DNA of 64,000 nucleotides from Tritrichomonas musculus (lineage: Eukaryota > Parabasalia > Tritrichomonadida > Tritrichomonadidae), in the NCBI GenBank assembly GCA_039105265.1, contig JAPFFF010000008.1, positions 2,852,001-2,916,000 on the forward strand, given 5' to 3'. The first letter of the stretch is position 1; every line of letters begins with the position of its first letter. Below the pieces are notes generated by a model. The model had not been told where the DNA came from, made no database searches, and saw only the letters and a list, made by a program, of their open reading frames with translations. The position numbers and the translations under genes are program-made. Positions 10,480-20,840 of this stretch are shown piece after piece.

Positions 10480-11102
10480 AAGTCGAATTCAAAAAGCTTG
10501 GGACAAACTTTTTAAATATATACAGAAAAGTATTCAATTTTGTCCCAGCATGAATGATTTTTTTTGTGAGATATATTGAAAAAAATTGAATTGCTAAAGG
10601 GGAAAAAGGGGAAAATAATAAAAAAACAAAGAAAAAAAGAATCATTTTTATATAAAAACATATATTTTTGCATATGGTTAATGTTGTATCTATCATTAAT
10701 CCATATTTTGTAAGGAAAAAATCTTCAAAAAAATACAATTTACCTAATCTTTGGTGAAAATTATCATAGATCTTTGCACAAATTCGCTAGAAAACGTATT
10801 GTAAAGCCTGTAATGACATTAAAATAGAATTTCTTTTGTAAACACATGCTCAAATACTATTTTATGATCATGAATTTACATAATAGTTGATGATCATCGA
10901 TTTTTAAGGATTGTGCTGTAAATTGAAAGTTCAGTAATATATGTTTTGGCTCGTATTGGAAACATTTTTTCATTATTGATTGGAATTTTAGTGAATATAA
11001 CTCAATAAATAAAGAAAAAAAATTAATTGAAAAGAAGATTGTGTTTTTCACTTTTATCAGAATTTAATTGAGAAGTTGTCCCAAGCTTTTTGAATTCGAC
11101 TT
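10480..11102. mobile_element. 623-bp TA-flanked element with perfect TIRs
   Basis: The 27-bp terminal inverted repeats are perfect. They begin AAGTCGAATTCAAAAAGC and run 10480-10506 and 11076-11102. TA duplications flank both ends (10478-10479 and 11103-11104). This is the pattern of a Tc1/mariner non-autonomous element. The identical ends suggest a recent insertion. Two short minus-strand frames inside have no transposase motif. Confidence 0.85.
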
Positions 11103-11582
11103 TACTATCATTTCTCAAGGAGAAAAAAATTAACACAAGAAGACTGTCATGATAAAACTTCTTCTTTTGTTATTATTGATTTTAAATTTATTATTGTTTT
11201 TTAAATTTTATTGATTTTAACTTTAAAAACAATAATAACAACAAACATTTCCAAAAAAATCATCTTAAATGAGCCGTCAATAAGGTAATTGAATGATAAT
11301 TAGCAAATGCTTTTAAAAAAAAAATTGAATTCGAAATCAATTTGCTTTTAAATATACTTTACTAAGTAAAGGAAATAGTAGTATGATTGATTTTTGCGCT
11401 TCAGATTATTTTAAATGAGTATATTTGGCATATTTGGCTCATGATTTTATTTCGCAATTGAAAAGCCAAAAAGTTCAAATTTCGTATTAGTAAACAACTG
11501 TTAACATGCTTTTTTGTTCGTGCCTTCTCTCTTTTTTGGTTAAAATGAATTTATAATAATTTCGTTACGAAAGTGAAAATTA

Positions 11583-12419
11583 GACCTATCCACAAATCAA
11601 AAATCGTTTTTTGAACGTTTACTAAAAATTTGCGGACAATAAACTTTTTGTGAACATTTTTATGTACTCGAATATTTCATTATTTCTAAATATCCCATTC
11701 TTTGCAAATAAGTGGTATCGTCCGTAATTTTTTAAGTTTTTTGGTAAACGTTTTGTTCAAAAACAAAACGTTTATGTGCATTATGTTTTAATTTTTTTTT
11801 TTTTTTTTGTTCCGATATCTTAAAATATGTGTTTTTTAAAGAAAAAAATTAATTAATGATTTGGCTGTTTTTAAATAAAGATCAAAATTTATAATTGAAT
11901 GTACATAAAAGAACAGAATAAATATTTTGAAAAAGGATAATAATGAAAAAATTTTGATTTTTACGATTTTAATCAGCTGTATATGCAAAATTCATATGAT
12001 TTAAATTGTATTATTTAAAATGATTGATGAAAATATTGGCTATATAAAATTTTAGTTACTAAATTCGAAATGATCATAATTATTTTCCCATAATTCATCT
12101 ATGAAAACATAAATAAAATAGCAAATTCTTATCAAACATTGAATTATAAAGTATATTATTGATATAGTCGAATTTGTTCTTATTAATACTTATTTTGGAT
12201 AATAAACTATTTGCATCTATTTTTAATTGTTTGCTCATATCATTTGAATTTAATATTGTTTTTAAAAAATATTGTCCTCGAAAATGTTTTATAGATGCAA
12301 ACATTAGCTTTTTTACAAATATTTTATTATTTGAGAATTTTAAGATGTTCACAAAAAGTTTGTTGTCCGCAAATTTTCAATAAACGTTCAACAAACGATT
12401 TTTGATTTGTGGATAGGTC
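11583..12419. mobile_element. 837-bp TA-flanked element with long TIRs
   Basis: Inverted arms of about 80 bp begin GACCTATCCACAAATCAAAA and differ at only a few positions. TA lies outside both ends (11581-11582 and 12420-12421). The inside holds a hairpin of 12-bp perfect arms, AAACGTTTTGTT and its complement (11746-11773). An internal minus-strand frame of 85 residues (12095-12352) has no motif I recognise. Tc1/mariner-type MITE by target site. Confidence 0.85.
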
Positions 12420-12421
12420 TA

Positions 12422-13947
12422 TTAAACTAAAAAAGTTATGTGATAAAATTTTTAAAAATTTGGGTGGTACATTTTTCGTTACAAAAGTGGGTTTTATCGT
12501 TACAAAAGTGAAGCAACTGTATCTAATTTATCCATTCAAAAAAATTTTTTTTCATATGGTATGTCTATAAAATATAAAATTAACTTCCAAATTTCATTAA
12601 AGAATTTGATTTTATATTATATAAAATTAACTGTTATATAATTTTTTTAGGCATTTCCAGGTTATTTAATTTTGCTCTCAATTTTTTTACTCTTTACTTC
12701 CGATCGTATTACCGTTTTTTCAACCTATAGGTTACCACTTTTTCAATTTATTATTTTATTTTGAACCAAAAACAATCCATTATTTTGAATTTTTTTTTTC
12801 ATATCCATATTTCTTACTTTTAATATATCAACCAATAAATTAGTTAAAAAAGCAATTAATCAATAAATAAAAGATTAATCTTTTTTTTTGACATAAAAGA
12901 ATAACTTTGAATTTCAATTCAACTTTTGAAAAGGAAAACCATTTTCAATTTAAACATTTTTTCTTAAATCAAAATAAAAGTTATATATTTTCTAATATTC
13001 TCATTTATATATTATTAAAATTATTATTTAAATAGTATTATATATTTATAAATATATAAAAAAGTTATTTCTTCCATTTTACATTTTAAATCATGATAAA
13101 AGCATAATTAATTTTAAAGACTATAAATTTGAATCAATTCAAATTAATTGAAAAAATATTCTTTCAAATCAAACTGTGGTTATTTTTTTTATATTTTGAA
13201 TTTATTTCTCATATATATTGAACAAATTCAATTTATGTATTGAAATTATATTAGTCATTTTATTACCTCTCCTTATTATTATGACTATATATATTACCAT
13301 TTCATTTTTATTTATTATATTTATCTTCTTTATTCCATTAAGAATTTTCCTCAAAAGATTTTATATAAAGTTCTCTGTTTTTTAATAATAAAACACTTAA
13401 AACTAAATAACAATCTTTTATTACTTTGATTAATTGAACGTCATTTTTGAAAATTTTAATTATCTGAAAATTGTAAAATGTCATAGAAAGTCTAAAATCC
13501 GAATTAAAAAGTACATCTTTAGTCGTAATGAAACTACGTTAATCACATATAATTTTCAATTCTAATTCAATTTTTGCATTTTATCCATCCATCCATTCTA
13601 TTCTTAATAGATAGTTAGATTGAATTGAATTATTGATTACTTCTTCTAAAAAGTTTTTTCAATAGTCTTCTCTATTTGAAAAACCAATTATTTTGCTTTT
13701 ATATTATTAATACTAATAAAATAAAAGTTTTTTTATTTTATTAATAGATTACAACAATAAAAATAACAATAAATTTTAGATTTTCTTTTTTTCCCCCAAG
13801 ATATTACAATTTTAAAATATTATTTGAAAATTAAATATGAGACTGAGTTTATAAAATTTTATTATTCTCTCAAAATTACTAAATTTTTTTCAAAAATTTA
13901 AAACATTACATTCAATTATTCAATTATTGAATTATTCAACTGCTGGA
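12422..13947. other. A+T-rich intergenic DNA without recognised genes
   Basis: No gene was recognised. GTTACAAAAGTG occurs twice near 12480-12510, and a related GTTACGAAAGTG occurs at about 11565, on the other side of the 837-bp element. The last few hundred bases presumably carry the upstream region of the bromodomain gene. Confidence 0.4.
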
Positions 13948-13952
13948 TCATA
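13948..13952 (+). promoter_or_regulatory. Initiator-like element of the bromodomain gene
   Basis: TCATA fits TCAYW; its A at 13950 would give a 15-nt leader to the ATG at 13965. Confidence 0.45.
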
Positions 13953-13964
13953 AAGAATAAGTTA

Positions 13965-15644
13965 ATGTTTAACATACCTTTTACGCAAACCTCCATTGAT
14001 CATGCTCTTCAGATAATGGAAAAGCTTGCTCAGCTTCCTTGTGCTAAGCCTTTTCTCCTTCCAGTTGATCCTGTTAGAGATCAAGTTCCAAATTATTATC
14101 ATGTTGTAACACGACCAATAGACATATCTTTGATTAACGAGAAACTCCTTCTTATAAAGTACACTTTTGTCCATGAATGGGTTCGTGATATGTTCCTTAT
14201 CCGTGATAACGCAAAATTATTTAACGGCTCAAATTCATTTATTTATTTACTTGCTCGACGCTTAATTGAACATTTTGAACATGAACTTAAAGGCTTTTAC
14301 ATTTATAATGCTGGATTATGGACCAAGAGATACCAAGAATTATCTAAAAAATTACAGGACCAAATGAAACAATTTCCTGTTGTTTTATCATCCCAAAACC
14401 AAAACATCATCCGCCCTGATCAATTAATCTCTCAAAACATCAGCTCACTTATTCTTAACGAAAGTCAATCGCATCGTCTCACATCATTACCATTACACAA
14501 TAATATTAGTATAAGTCCAAAAATACTTCAAGATCAAAACATGAATTCAAAAATTGAACCCGATATTGAGTTACCTGCAAATTATCTTTCCGAAGACATT
14601 CAAATATCTCAACGAAATTCTCTTACTCCCAAACAATCCGATAACCATTTAATACAGCCAGTAATAGAAACTAATCGACATCCTCCCCAAGCGGCTCCTG
14701 CTGAAAAATTCGAAACTATTTTTGATCAGAAAGATATCGATTTTGCTTTCTCAAAAGAACAGCGTCAAACAAGCACTATATTCAAACCTCAACAACAACC
14801 ACAACCACAAACCTCTATTTTTGGCATTGGCAAAGAACAAAAGCTTAAAGCTTCTAGTATTTTTGGTGATTTAGATCCTCTTTCGCTACCTCCAATTTTA
14901 CCAATGGGTGATACACCACCTCCCTCCTCAAACAATAATTCATTACAAGCAAATCCTATGAAAGCTACAAATTCAGAAATATTTCCACCTTCAAAACCAG
15001 CAATAAGCACAACTCCAACGCCAGTTAATACTTTTTCTAATTCACCACAATTTCCACTTCACATACCTCAATCAGCTCAACAACCGATTTTTCCCCAACA
15101 ACCAGTTCATCCACATTATCAGCCAGACTCTCGCCACCGCCCAAACTTTTATGGGATAAATAACTTAAAGCCAGATCCATTAACAATATCACCACCTGAA
15201 ATTGGTCCTATTGTTAATACTAAGCAAAACATGGGAAATGATTCTCAATCACCGTTACCATTTATTCCAGAATCAACAATGACAGCATCATTAACCTCAA
15301 CATCTAGCATGAATAACATGGACACTAATTCGAATATTACACATTCACTTAAATTTATTAACACTGCGATAAGTGCTAATCAAATGACCGAACAGAAAAA
15401 ACTTTTTATAATGCGTTATATTTCATTATTCAATAATTTTACAGATATGATGACGATTTACAGAATTATTTCAATTCATGAGCCTCAGTACTCTTTTACA
15501 AATAACGAAATTGACCTTGCTGCAATTAGTCCTTCGACTGTTAATGAACTTGCTAATTTTATGCATCATAAAATGAATTCGTCAAAAAGTGGATTTAATA
15601 GGGTAAGTTACCATAATACTGCCAATAATAATTTGGATACTTGA
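13965..15644 (+). CDS. Bromodomain protein
   Basis: A 559-residue protein with one N-terminal bromodomain (about residues 8-112), which binds acetyl-lysine on histones and other nuclear proteins. Landmarks are FLLPVDPVRDQVPNYYHVV in the ZA loop, RPIDISLINEKL in helix A, and DNAKLFNGSNS, in which Asn87 is the expected acetyl-lysine-contacting residue. Residues 130-450 are Pro/Gln/Asn/Ser-rich and probably disordered. A compact segment at about 455-535 (KFINTAISANQMTEQKKLFI onward) looks helical and may be a small interaction domain. No second bromodomain, kinase or acetyltransferase domain is present, so this is a reader subunit rather than an enzyme. Spacing and an initiator-like TCATA support the chosen ATG. 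Confidence 0.88.
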   Translation: MFNIPFTQTSIDHALQIMEKLAQLPCAKPFLLPVDPVRDQVPNYYHVVTRPIDISLINEKLLLIKYTFVHEWVRDMFLIRDNAKLFNGSNSFIYLLARRLIEHFEHELKGFYIYNAGLWTKRYQELSKKLQDQMKQFPVVLSSQNQNIIRPDQLISQNISSLILNESQSHRLTSLPLHNNISISPKILQDQNMNSKIEPDIELPANYLSEDIQISQRNSLTPKQSDNHLIQPVIETNRHPPQAAPAEKFETIFDQKDIDFAFSKEQRQTSTIFKPQQQPQPQTSIFGIGKEQKLKASSIFGDLDPLSLPPILPMGDTPPPSSNNNSLQANPMKATNSEIFPPSKPAISTTPTPVNTFSNSPQFPLHIPQSAQQPIFPQQPVHPHYQPDSRHRPNFYGINNLKPDPLTISPPEIGPIVNTKQNMGNDSQSPLPFIPESTMTASLTSTSSMNNMDTNSNITHSLKFINTAISANQMTEQKKLFIMRYISLFNNFTDMMTIYRIISIHEPQYSFTNNEIDLAAISPSTVNELANFMHHKMNSSKSGFNRVSYHNTANNNLDT

Positions 15645-15806
15645 GAGCAAATCTTGCTTGTTTGCTTTATTTCTTTTATGCTTGTTTTTATTATATGTTT
15701 ATATTTAAAACTGGATTGTTTTCTATCTTCCATATTTTTTTTTTATAAATTCACAAATTTGAATAAATTATAAAAACGTTACTAAATTCATGAATATTTT
15801 GAGAGG

Positions 15807-18308
15807 ATGAATGTGAAGAGATTTCTCTCAGACTCTTACAGACGGCAAATTGATCATAAAATCAACAAACTTGTTATAAATCACCAGATTAATCAAAAAC
15901 ATACAAATCGTCCTCAAACGACTCAAACAAAGGCAAGGTGTGTTAGTTCAATACTTTCTCCTCTTCCATCTCTACCGAATCAAAAACCAAATAATACTTC
16001 AAAACAAAACTCAAACAAGAAAAGCAAGCAAACTACTTCTAAAAACTCAAATCCAATAACTTTTGAAAAAGCTAGTGAAATTTATAAAATGAAATGCCAA
16101 GATTTAAATTTAAAACCAAACCAAACAGCAGAAAAAAGATTTGTTGAGCAATTTATGAATTCAATTTTTCCAAAATCAATGCGTTTCTCTGGATTAGGCT
16201 TAGGTCCTACATGCATTACTCATATATGCAAAATATTATTAAAAAACCCTCAATTTGTATATCTTGATCTCTCAATGAATAGATTAAGAGAAGAAGGTGC
16301 TACAATTCTTAAAATGTATCTACAACTTAACCCACCAATTATTTTTTTAAATCTGAAATCTAATTCGATTGGTATTACTGGGACATCATCAATATTTAAA
16401 AGTCTTGAAAAAAATATTCATTTAACATCTCTCGATCTTGGAGCAGTTGATGGAATTGATCGCAATAGACTTGGCACACCGGGATGCAAAGCTGTTGGGA
16501 ACATGCTTCTTCGTAATCAAACACTGTCAAATCTTAATTTATCAATGTGCGGAGTTACAGCTGATGGATGCTCGTATATAGGACAAGCACTAACTCAAAA
16601 TACTTCATTATTTTCGCTTGATTTAACGGCCAACCGTTTTGGATCAACTGGTGCAAATGCTCTTTTTAAAGAAGATGGCTCATTTGGATGCATAGAAGCA
16701 CTACTGCTATCAAGAAATGCAATCGGAAATGAAGCATCAAAATCAATATGCCGTCAAATGATATTGAGCAACTCCATTAGATCGTTAGATTTAAGTAACA
16801 ATGAGTTATCAAAACCATTTCTAGAAAATTTATATTCAGCATTCCAAGAAGGTACGAAGATAAGCAGGCTTAGCTTATCAAAAAATAAATTTGGTCCTGA
16901 ATGTGCTGAATATTTACAATTAATAATTCGAGATTTTCCATCATTGACTTATCTTGACCTATCATTAAATAATTTAAAAGATGAAGGACTTATTCTGATC
17001 GCTCAAGGCCTGAAACAAAACACAACTATGAACTCAATTGATCTTTCCGAGACAGGAATGAGTGATAAATCTGGAATTGAATTTGCACATGTTATATCAG
17101 TTCATCCGTCACTCCAAAAACTATATTTGGCAGAAAATTCTCTTTCTGATGAATCAGGTATTGAAATAGCAAATGCTCTTTGTGGAAATATTACTTTAGT
17201 TGTTCTATCACTCTCTAACAACGAATTGAGAGATGATTCAGCTTATGCCCTTTTAGATACTCTAAGCGTAAATTCAACAATATCCGACTTAAATGTCGAT
17301 TATAATGATTTTGGTCCAAATGCATATGTTGATCTATCAAAAAAGATCGAAGAACACAAAAGGATACTTAACTCAAATGTTGCTGATCTTGCGATGAAAA
17401 AGATTGACTGGCTAAAAGAAGAGGAAGGCAGACTTTTTCAATACAATGAAGATATTAAAGACATGCAAAAAGAAATTTCTTCAGCACTTAATGAATTTGA
17501 CACTAAAGAAGATGAATTGAAAGAACTTTGTTCTTTGAAAGAGAAAGAAATCGATGAAATGAACGAACAATATGAAGAAATCATGAAAAAACATGACAAT
17601 ATCGTCTCTATTCGTAACGATAAAACAAGAGAGCATCGGCATACTATTAATTTACTTGAGAAGCAAAAATTTGAGGCAGCGGCCCAATTAAAAAATTTAT
17701 CTACCCAAAGACAGATTTTAATGGTTCAACGGAATCGAAAGAAAGAATCATTAAAACAATTAAAGAGTGATCAAGAGTCAGAAATTAGCGGTTTATTGAA
17801 AAAAAAGGAAGAATTACAAAATCAAATTAAATGCGCCATTCATGAAATTTTAAGAAAAAAACAGGAAATGATCAACCAAGAAGAAGAAGCGAAACAAAAT
17901 GAAAAGAAAGCTCGTTTAAAAAAGAAGAAAAAAGGCAAAAAAACAAAACAAAAAAATTCAGCGGAGACCGTTAACTCTAAAAAAGATGATTATGAAATGC
18001 CTCCTACTTCCTCTTTGAAAATATCCGATTCTAATCCAAATTCAATGTCTACATCGGCCATTACAACTCCTTCTATCGGAAGTTCGAGCCTCGGAGAAAA
18101 ATTTTTGAATTCTTTGCAATCAACTCCTAATTTCTCTTTCCAAGACCAAAGCAACATTTTCGTGTCACAATCAATGTCTCCTGGAAAGATGCCAAAGCCA
18201 AAAAATGACTCGGAAACTACGATTTTACCTGGTTTTAGACCTGAGAGACCAAAACCGGAAGATCAAAGAGTTTCTGGTGACTCAGACGAAAAACCTAATC
18301 AAGAATGA
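15807..18308 (+). CDS. LRR (RNase-inhibitor type) and coiled-coil protein
   Basis: An 833-residue protein with three parts. Residues 1-80 are basic and Asn/Gln/Lys-rich. Residues 110-525 carry about twelve leucine-rich repeats with a period near 28 residues, of the ribonuclease-inhibitor kind (for example LDLSMNRLREEGA, LNLKSNSIGITGT, LDLSLNNLKDEGL). Residues 545-710 are a long charged coiled coil ending in a Lys-rich run (KKKKKGKKTKQK). The tail is Ser/Pro-rich. Proteins of this build usually act as scaffolds, sometimes on cytoskeleton or flagellar structures; nothing here fixes the partner. No membrane segment or signal peptide is seen. The start is the first ATG (15807), directly after GAGAGG, with no good initiator match. 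Confidence 0.8.
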   Translation: MNVKRFLSDSYRRQIDHKINKLVINHQINQKHTNRPQTTQTKARCVSSILSPLPSLPNQKPNNTSKQNSNKKSKQTTSKNSNPITFEKASEIYKMKCQDLNLKPNQTAEKRFVEQFMNSIFPKSMRFSGLGLGPTCITHICKILLKNPQFVYLDLSMNRLREEGATILKMYLQLNPPIIFLNLKSNSIGITGTSSIFKSLEKNIHLTSLDLGAVDGIDRNRLGTPGCKAVGNMLLRNQTLSNLNLSMCGVTADGCSYIGQALTQNTSLFSLDLTANRFGSTGANALFKEDGSFGCIEALLLSRNAIGNEASKSICRQMILSNSIRSLDLSNNELSKPFLENLYSAFQEGTKISRLSLSKNKFGPECAEYLQLIIRDFPSLTYLDLSLNNLKDEGLILIAQGLKQNTTMNSIDLSETGMSDKSGIEFAHVISVHPSLQKLYLAENSLSDESGIEIANALCGNITLVVLSLSNNELRDDSAYALLDTLSVNSTISDLNVDYNDFGPNAYVDLSKKIEEHKRILNSNVADLAMKKIDWLKEEEGRLFQYNEDIKDMQKEISSALNEFDTKEDELKELCSLKEKEIDEMNEQYEEIMKKHDNIVSIRNDKTREHRHTINLLEKQKFEAAAQLKNLSTQRQILMVQRNRKKESLKQLKSDQESEISGLLKKKEELQNQIKCAIHEILRKKQEMINQEEEAKQNEKKARLKKKKKGKKTKQKNSAETVNSKKDDYEMPPTSSLKISDSNPNSMSTSAITTPSIGSSSLGEKFLNSLQSTPNFSFQDQSNIFVSQSMSPGKMPKPKNDSETTILPGFRPERPKPEDQRVSGDSDEKPNQE

Positions 18309-19091
18309 GATTGTTTGTAAGTAATTTTGTTTAAAAATTTGCGTTTTTTTTAATCATTTAGTTTTTTTTTATATTTGAAAATTCACTCAAAAAAGTATTT
18401 TCAATCATTAAAAAATCAAATTTGAAAGAAAAGTCATTGAATATGATGCGATCAGATGTTATTTTTATAAATTAATCCGAAATTAATGGTGATGAAATTA
18501 AATTTAATATATTTATTGTATTTATCTTTTTTGAAAATAAGATATTTATATTTATTTTTCAATTCTTCATTCAAAAAGTTGATTTTGATATTGTATAAAA
18601 TCTTAAATGCAATTAATATTTTTATGGGGATGTAGGTGGACAAGATTATCCAACTGATAAGGATAATAAAAATAACAAATGTTTAAATAAAAACTTAATA
18701 TATAAGAGTAGAGAATATAAGATTAAAAACTTAGAGTGATTCAAAAAGTTTTATTTTTGCCATATCAGACCATTTATTTTCACAAAAATTAAACATAAAT
18801 AAATAAATAAATAAAAAAATAGCTGTTATGACTTAATATTTAAATAATACAATGATATTAAAAGCTTTTGAAAAAACTTTATCATAAATTGCAGACTAGT
18901 GCTCTTTGATGATGAAAAAAGGGGCAGCAAATTGAAAAAGTATGATATAATAAAACTCAAAAGATAAAGTTATACATCCTTCTCTAAGAAGTTCGAGATC
19001 AACTATGGAAGAGTTGAAATTAGCAAATAGTATTCGATTTTCACATGATTTCATTAAAAGAAATTAACTAGATTGAGAAAATATTGTCAAA
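18309..19091. other. Intergenic spacer between convergent genes
   Basis: This lies between the ends of two convergent genes and should hold their 3' ends. It is A+T-rich, and no gene or repeat was recognised. Confidence 0.4.
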
Positions 19092-19694
19092 TTATTTTGG
19101 CGAGGCTTCATTTTCAATATTAAATTCATTTTCTTGCGTTGTATGACTTTCAATAGAAGTACCACCTTCGTTGAGATTATCTTCATGTATAGTATTATCG
19201 TTATTGTTAATTGTATCATCACTTATATTGATGTTATCATTATTTTCGTTATTATTGTTGTTGTCTTGACCATCATCTTTATCATCTTCAATTTTAATTT
19301 CATCGTTTGGATCTTCGGATTTTTTAGATTCCATTCTTTCAAAAATTTCAATATCATCTATTATGGGATATTTTGGATCTGTTGGAGGATTTTCTATTAA
19401 GCCTCTAAGCTGCTCAATATACAAATTTAATCTAGGGCGAACACTGACTAGGCATTGTTGAAGACGTGCATTAGCTTTTTCAGAAAGAGGATGCATTGTT
19501 AAAGCAGATGAAATTAGTTCATCAATTTTGTTAAGGCGAGAAATTGCAACTTTTAATTTTTCTTTTCCTTTTTCTATCGCACCAAATGAAGCTTGTTCAA
19601 GCGAATTAATTGCACCCCACACATCTGATTCATATTCTGGAATATGTCTTGAAAGATCATCAAATTTTCGTTCTAAACTCTCCATTTCAGTCAT
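19092..19694 (-). CDS. Small helical protein with acidic Asn-rich tail, unknown
   Basis: A 200-residue protein that I do not recognise. Residues 1-105 look like an all-helical domain (MTEMESLERKFDDLSRHIPE through LNLYIEQLRGLIE) that could form a coiled coil. Residues 115-200 are Asp/Glu/Asn-rich with an NNNNNEN run and are probably disordered. No catalytic motif, signal peptide or membrane segment is present. It sits 157 bp downstream of the TRAPPC3-like gene on the same strand and may share nothing but proximity. The helical N-terminus and acidic tail would suit a small cytosolic adaptor or chaperone-like protein, but that is a guess. Confidence 0.65.
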   Translation of the reverse strand: MTEMESLERKFDDLSRHIPEYESDVWGAINSLEQASFGAIEKGKEKLKVAISRLNKIDELISSALTMHPLSEKANARLQQCLVSVRPRLNLYIEQLRGLIENPPTDPKYPIIDDIEIFERMESKKSEDPNDEIKIEDDKDDGQDNNNNNENNDNINISDDTINNNDNTIHEDNLNEGGTSIESHTTQENEFNIENEASPK

Positions 19695-19850
19695 TAGATA
19701 ACAATATTAAAAACATAAAAACAAAAAGTTAACCAATAAAAAAAAAAAAAACACGTTATAAAACAAATTGTAAAGTTTAGACATAAATCATTTTTATCTA
19801 AGAAAAAACGTTTAATAAGCTTTATCATTCTCTGAATTTTGAATATTTTT

Positions 19851-20393
19851 TTAATCTTCATCTTTCGGAACAGCAATTGGAATTTCTTTTGTTATAACAA
19901 TTTTTACTTCAGTAGGCTTCTTTTGAGTACCAGAAGTCTGATTGGGCGTTTCCTGTGAAGGTAATAAAGTAACTTCAGCTTCATAGTGAAATATCTCAAA
20001 AATTCCTTTTAATGCTCCAGGAAGCATAGCTGTATATTGAATTCCATTATAAAGTTCTGGAATTGTGACATATTCTGTAAATATTGATGGTTGGAATGTC
20101 ATTACGAAAGTATTCTCGTTTTGTTTAGTATAATCAGCTCTAGAAGATGAATTTTTTCCTGCAATAGTTTGCCAATTTTTAATTAAAACATCTTTTATGA
20201 GCTTTTCTGCTGTATCAACACGCTCTAAATTTTTTTCACGTGCGAATTCGTGTGCTAATCTAAGTCCAATTCTATAGCCAATTTCATCTAGTTTTGAATT
20301 AACTTCGTTTACATCTTCTGTCATTTCAAGAAGCGAATTTACAAGAGATCCATATATTAAAGCGGAAAAATCGACTGAGAATTCTCGACTCAT
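19851..20393 (-). CDS. TRAPP complex subunit 3 (Bet3-like)
   Basis: A 180-residue protein that lines up along its length with Bet3/TRAPPC3. TRAPP is the guanine-nucleotide exchange complex for Ypt1/Rab1, which tethers ER-derived vesicles at the Golgi. Conserved features are FSALIYGSLVNSLLE near the start, KLDEIGYRIGLRLAHEFARE (Bet3: GYNIGVRL), and PGALKGIFEIF at 125-135 (Bet3: CGVLRGALEMV), followed by the strand VKIVITKEIP. The palmitoylated cysteine of yeast and animal Bet3 has no equivalent here; the position is in a charged stretch (REKNLERVD). An insert TPNQTSGTQKKP separates the last two strands. TRAPPC6 or TRAPPC5 are less likely, given the N-terminal match. Confidence 0.8.
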   Translation of the reverse strand: MSREFSVDFSALIYGSLVNSLLEMTEDVNEVNSKLDEIGYRIGLRLAHEFAREKNLERVDTAEKLIKDVLIKNWQTIAGKNSSSRADYTKQNENTFVMTFQPSIFTEYVTIPELYNGIQYTAMLPGALKGIFEIFHYEAEVTLLPSQETPNQTSGTQKKPTEVKIVITKEIPIAVPKDED

Positions 20394-20840
20394 ATTTGTT
20401 TATTTTGAATTAAATGTGAACAAACATTGTCAATTTTTATATTATAAAATTCTTATTGCTGATCAATTAAAAAGATTTGTATTTAAAAGATTTTTTACTT
20501 TGATGTACTTCTGATCCATTTAAATAAAATCATTGATAAGAAACATCTTAATATCATGACGCATGAATGTTCATGAAATTAAAATCTGTGAAATAATAAT
20601 CCCAATAAGCTATCAGAATTATTTCGATAAGCATCAGTGGCTACATTAATATAAAAAGAACAACATTTTTTTAAAATGGATAAAAAGATTAAAGTAATTA
20701 TTTTTTTTTTTTTAATCATCAAAATAAATATTTCTATGGCAACTTATAATCAGATAAAAGAAAAAATCCAATTTAAACTCTCTATTGAAATATTACTTTT
20801 CCTTTTAACTTTGTCAATAAACATTTCAATATCTGTATCT

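Noticed and set aside
10451-11051. Two small minus-strand frames as a transposase
   Set aside because: They include the terminal repeats themselves and show no catalytic motif.
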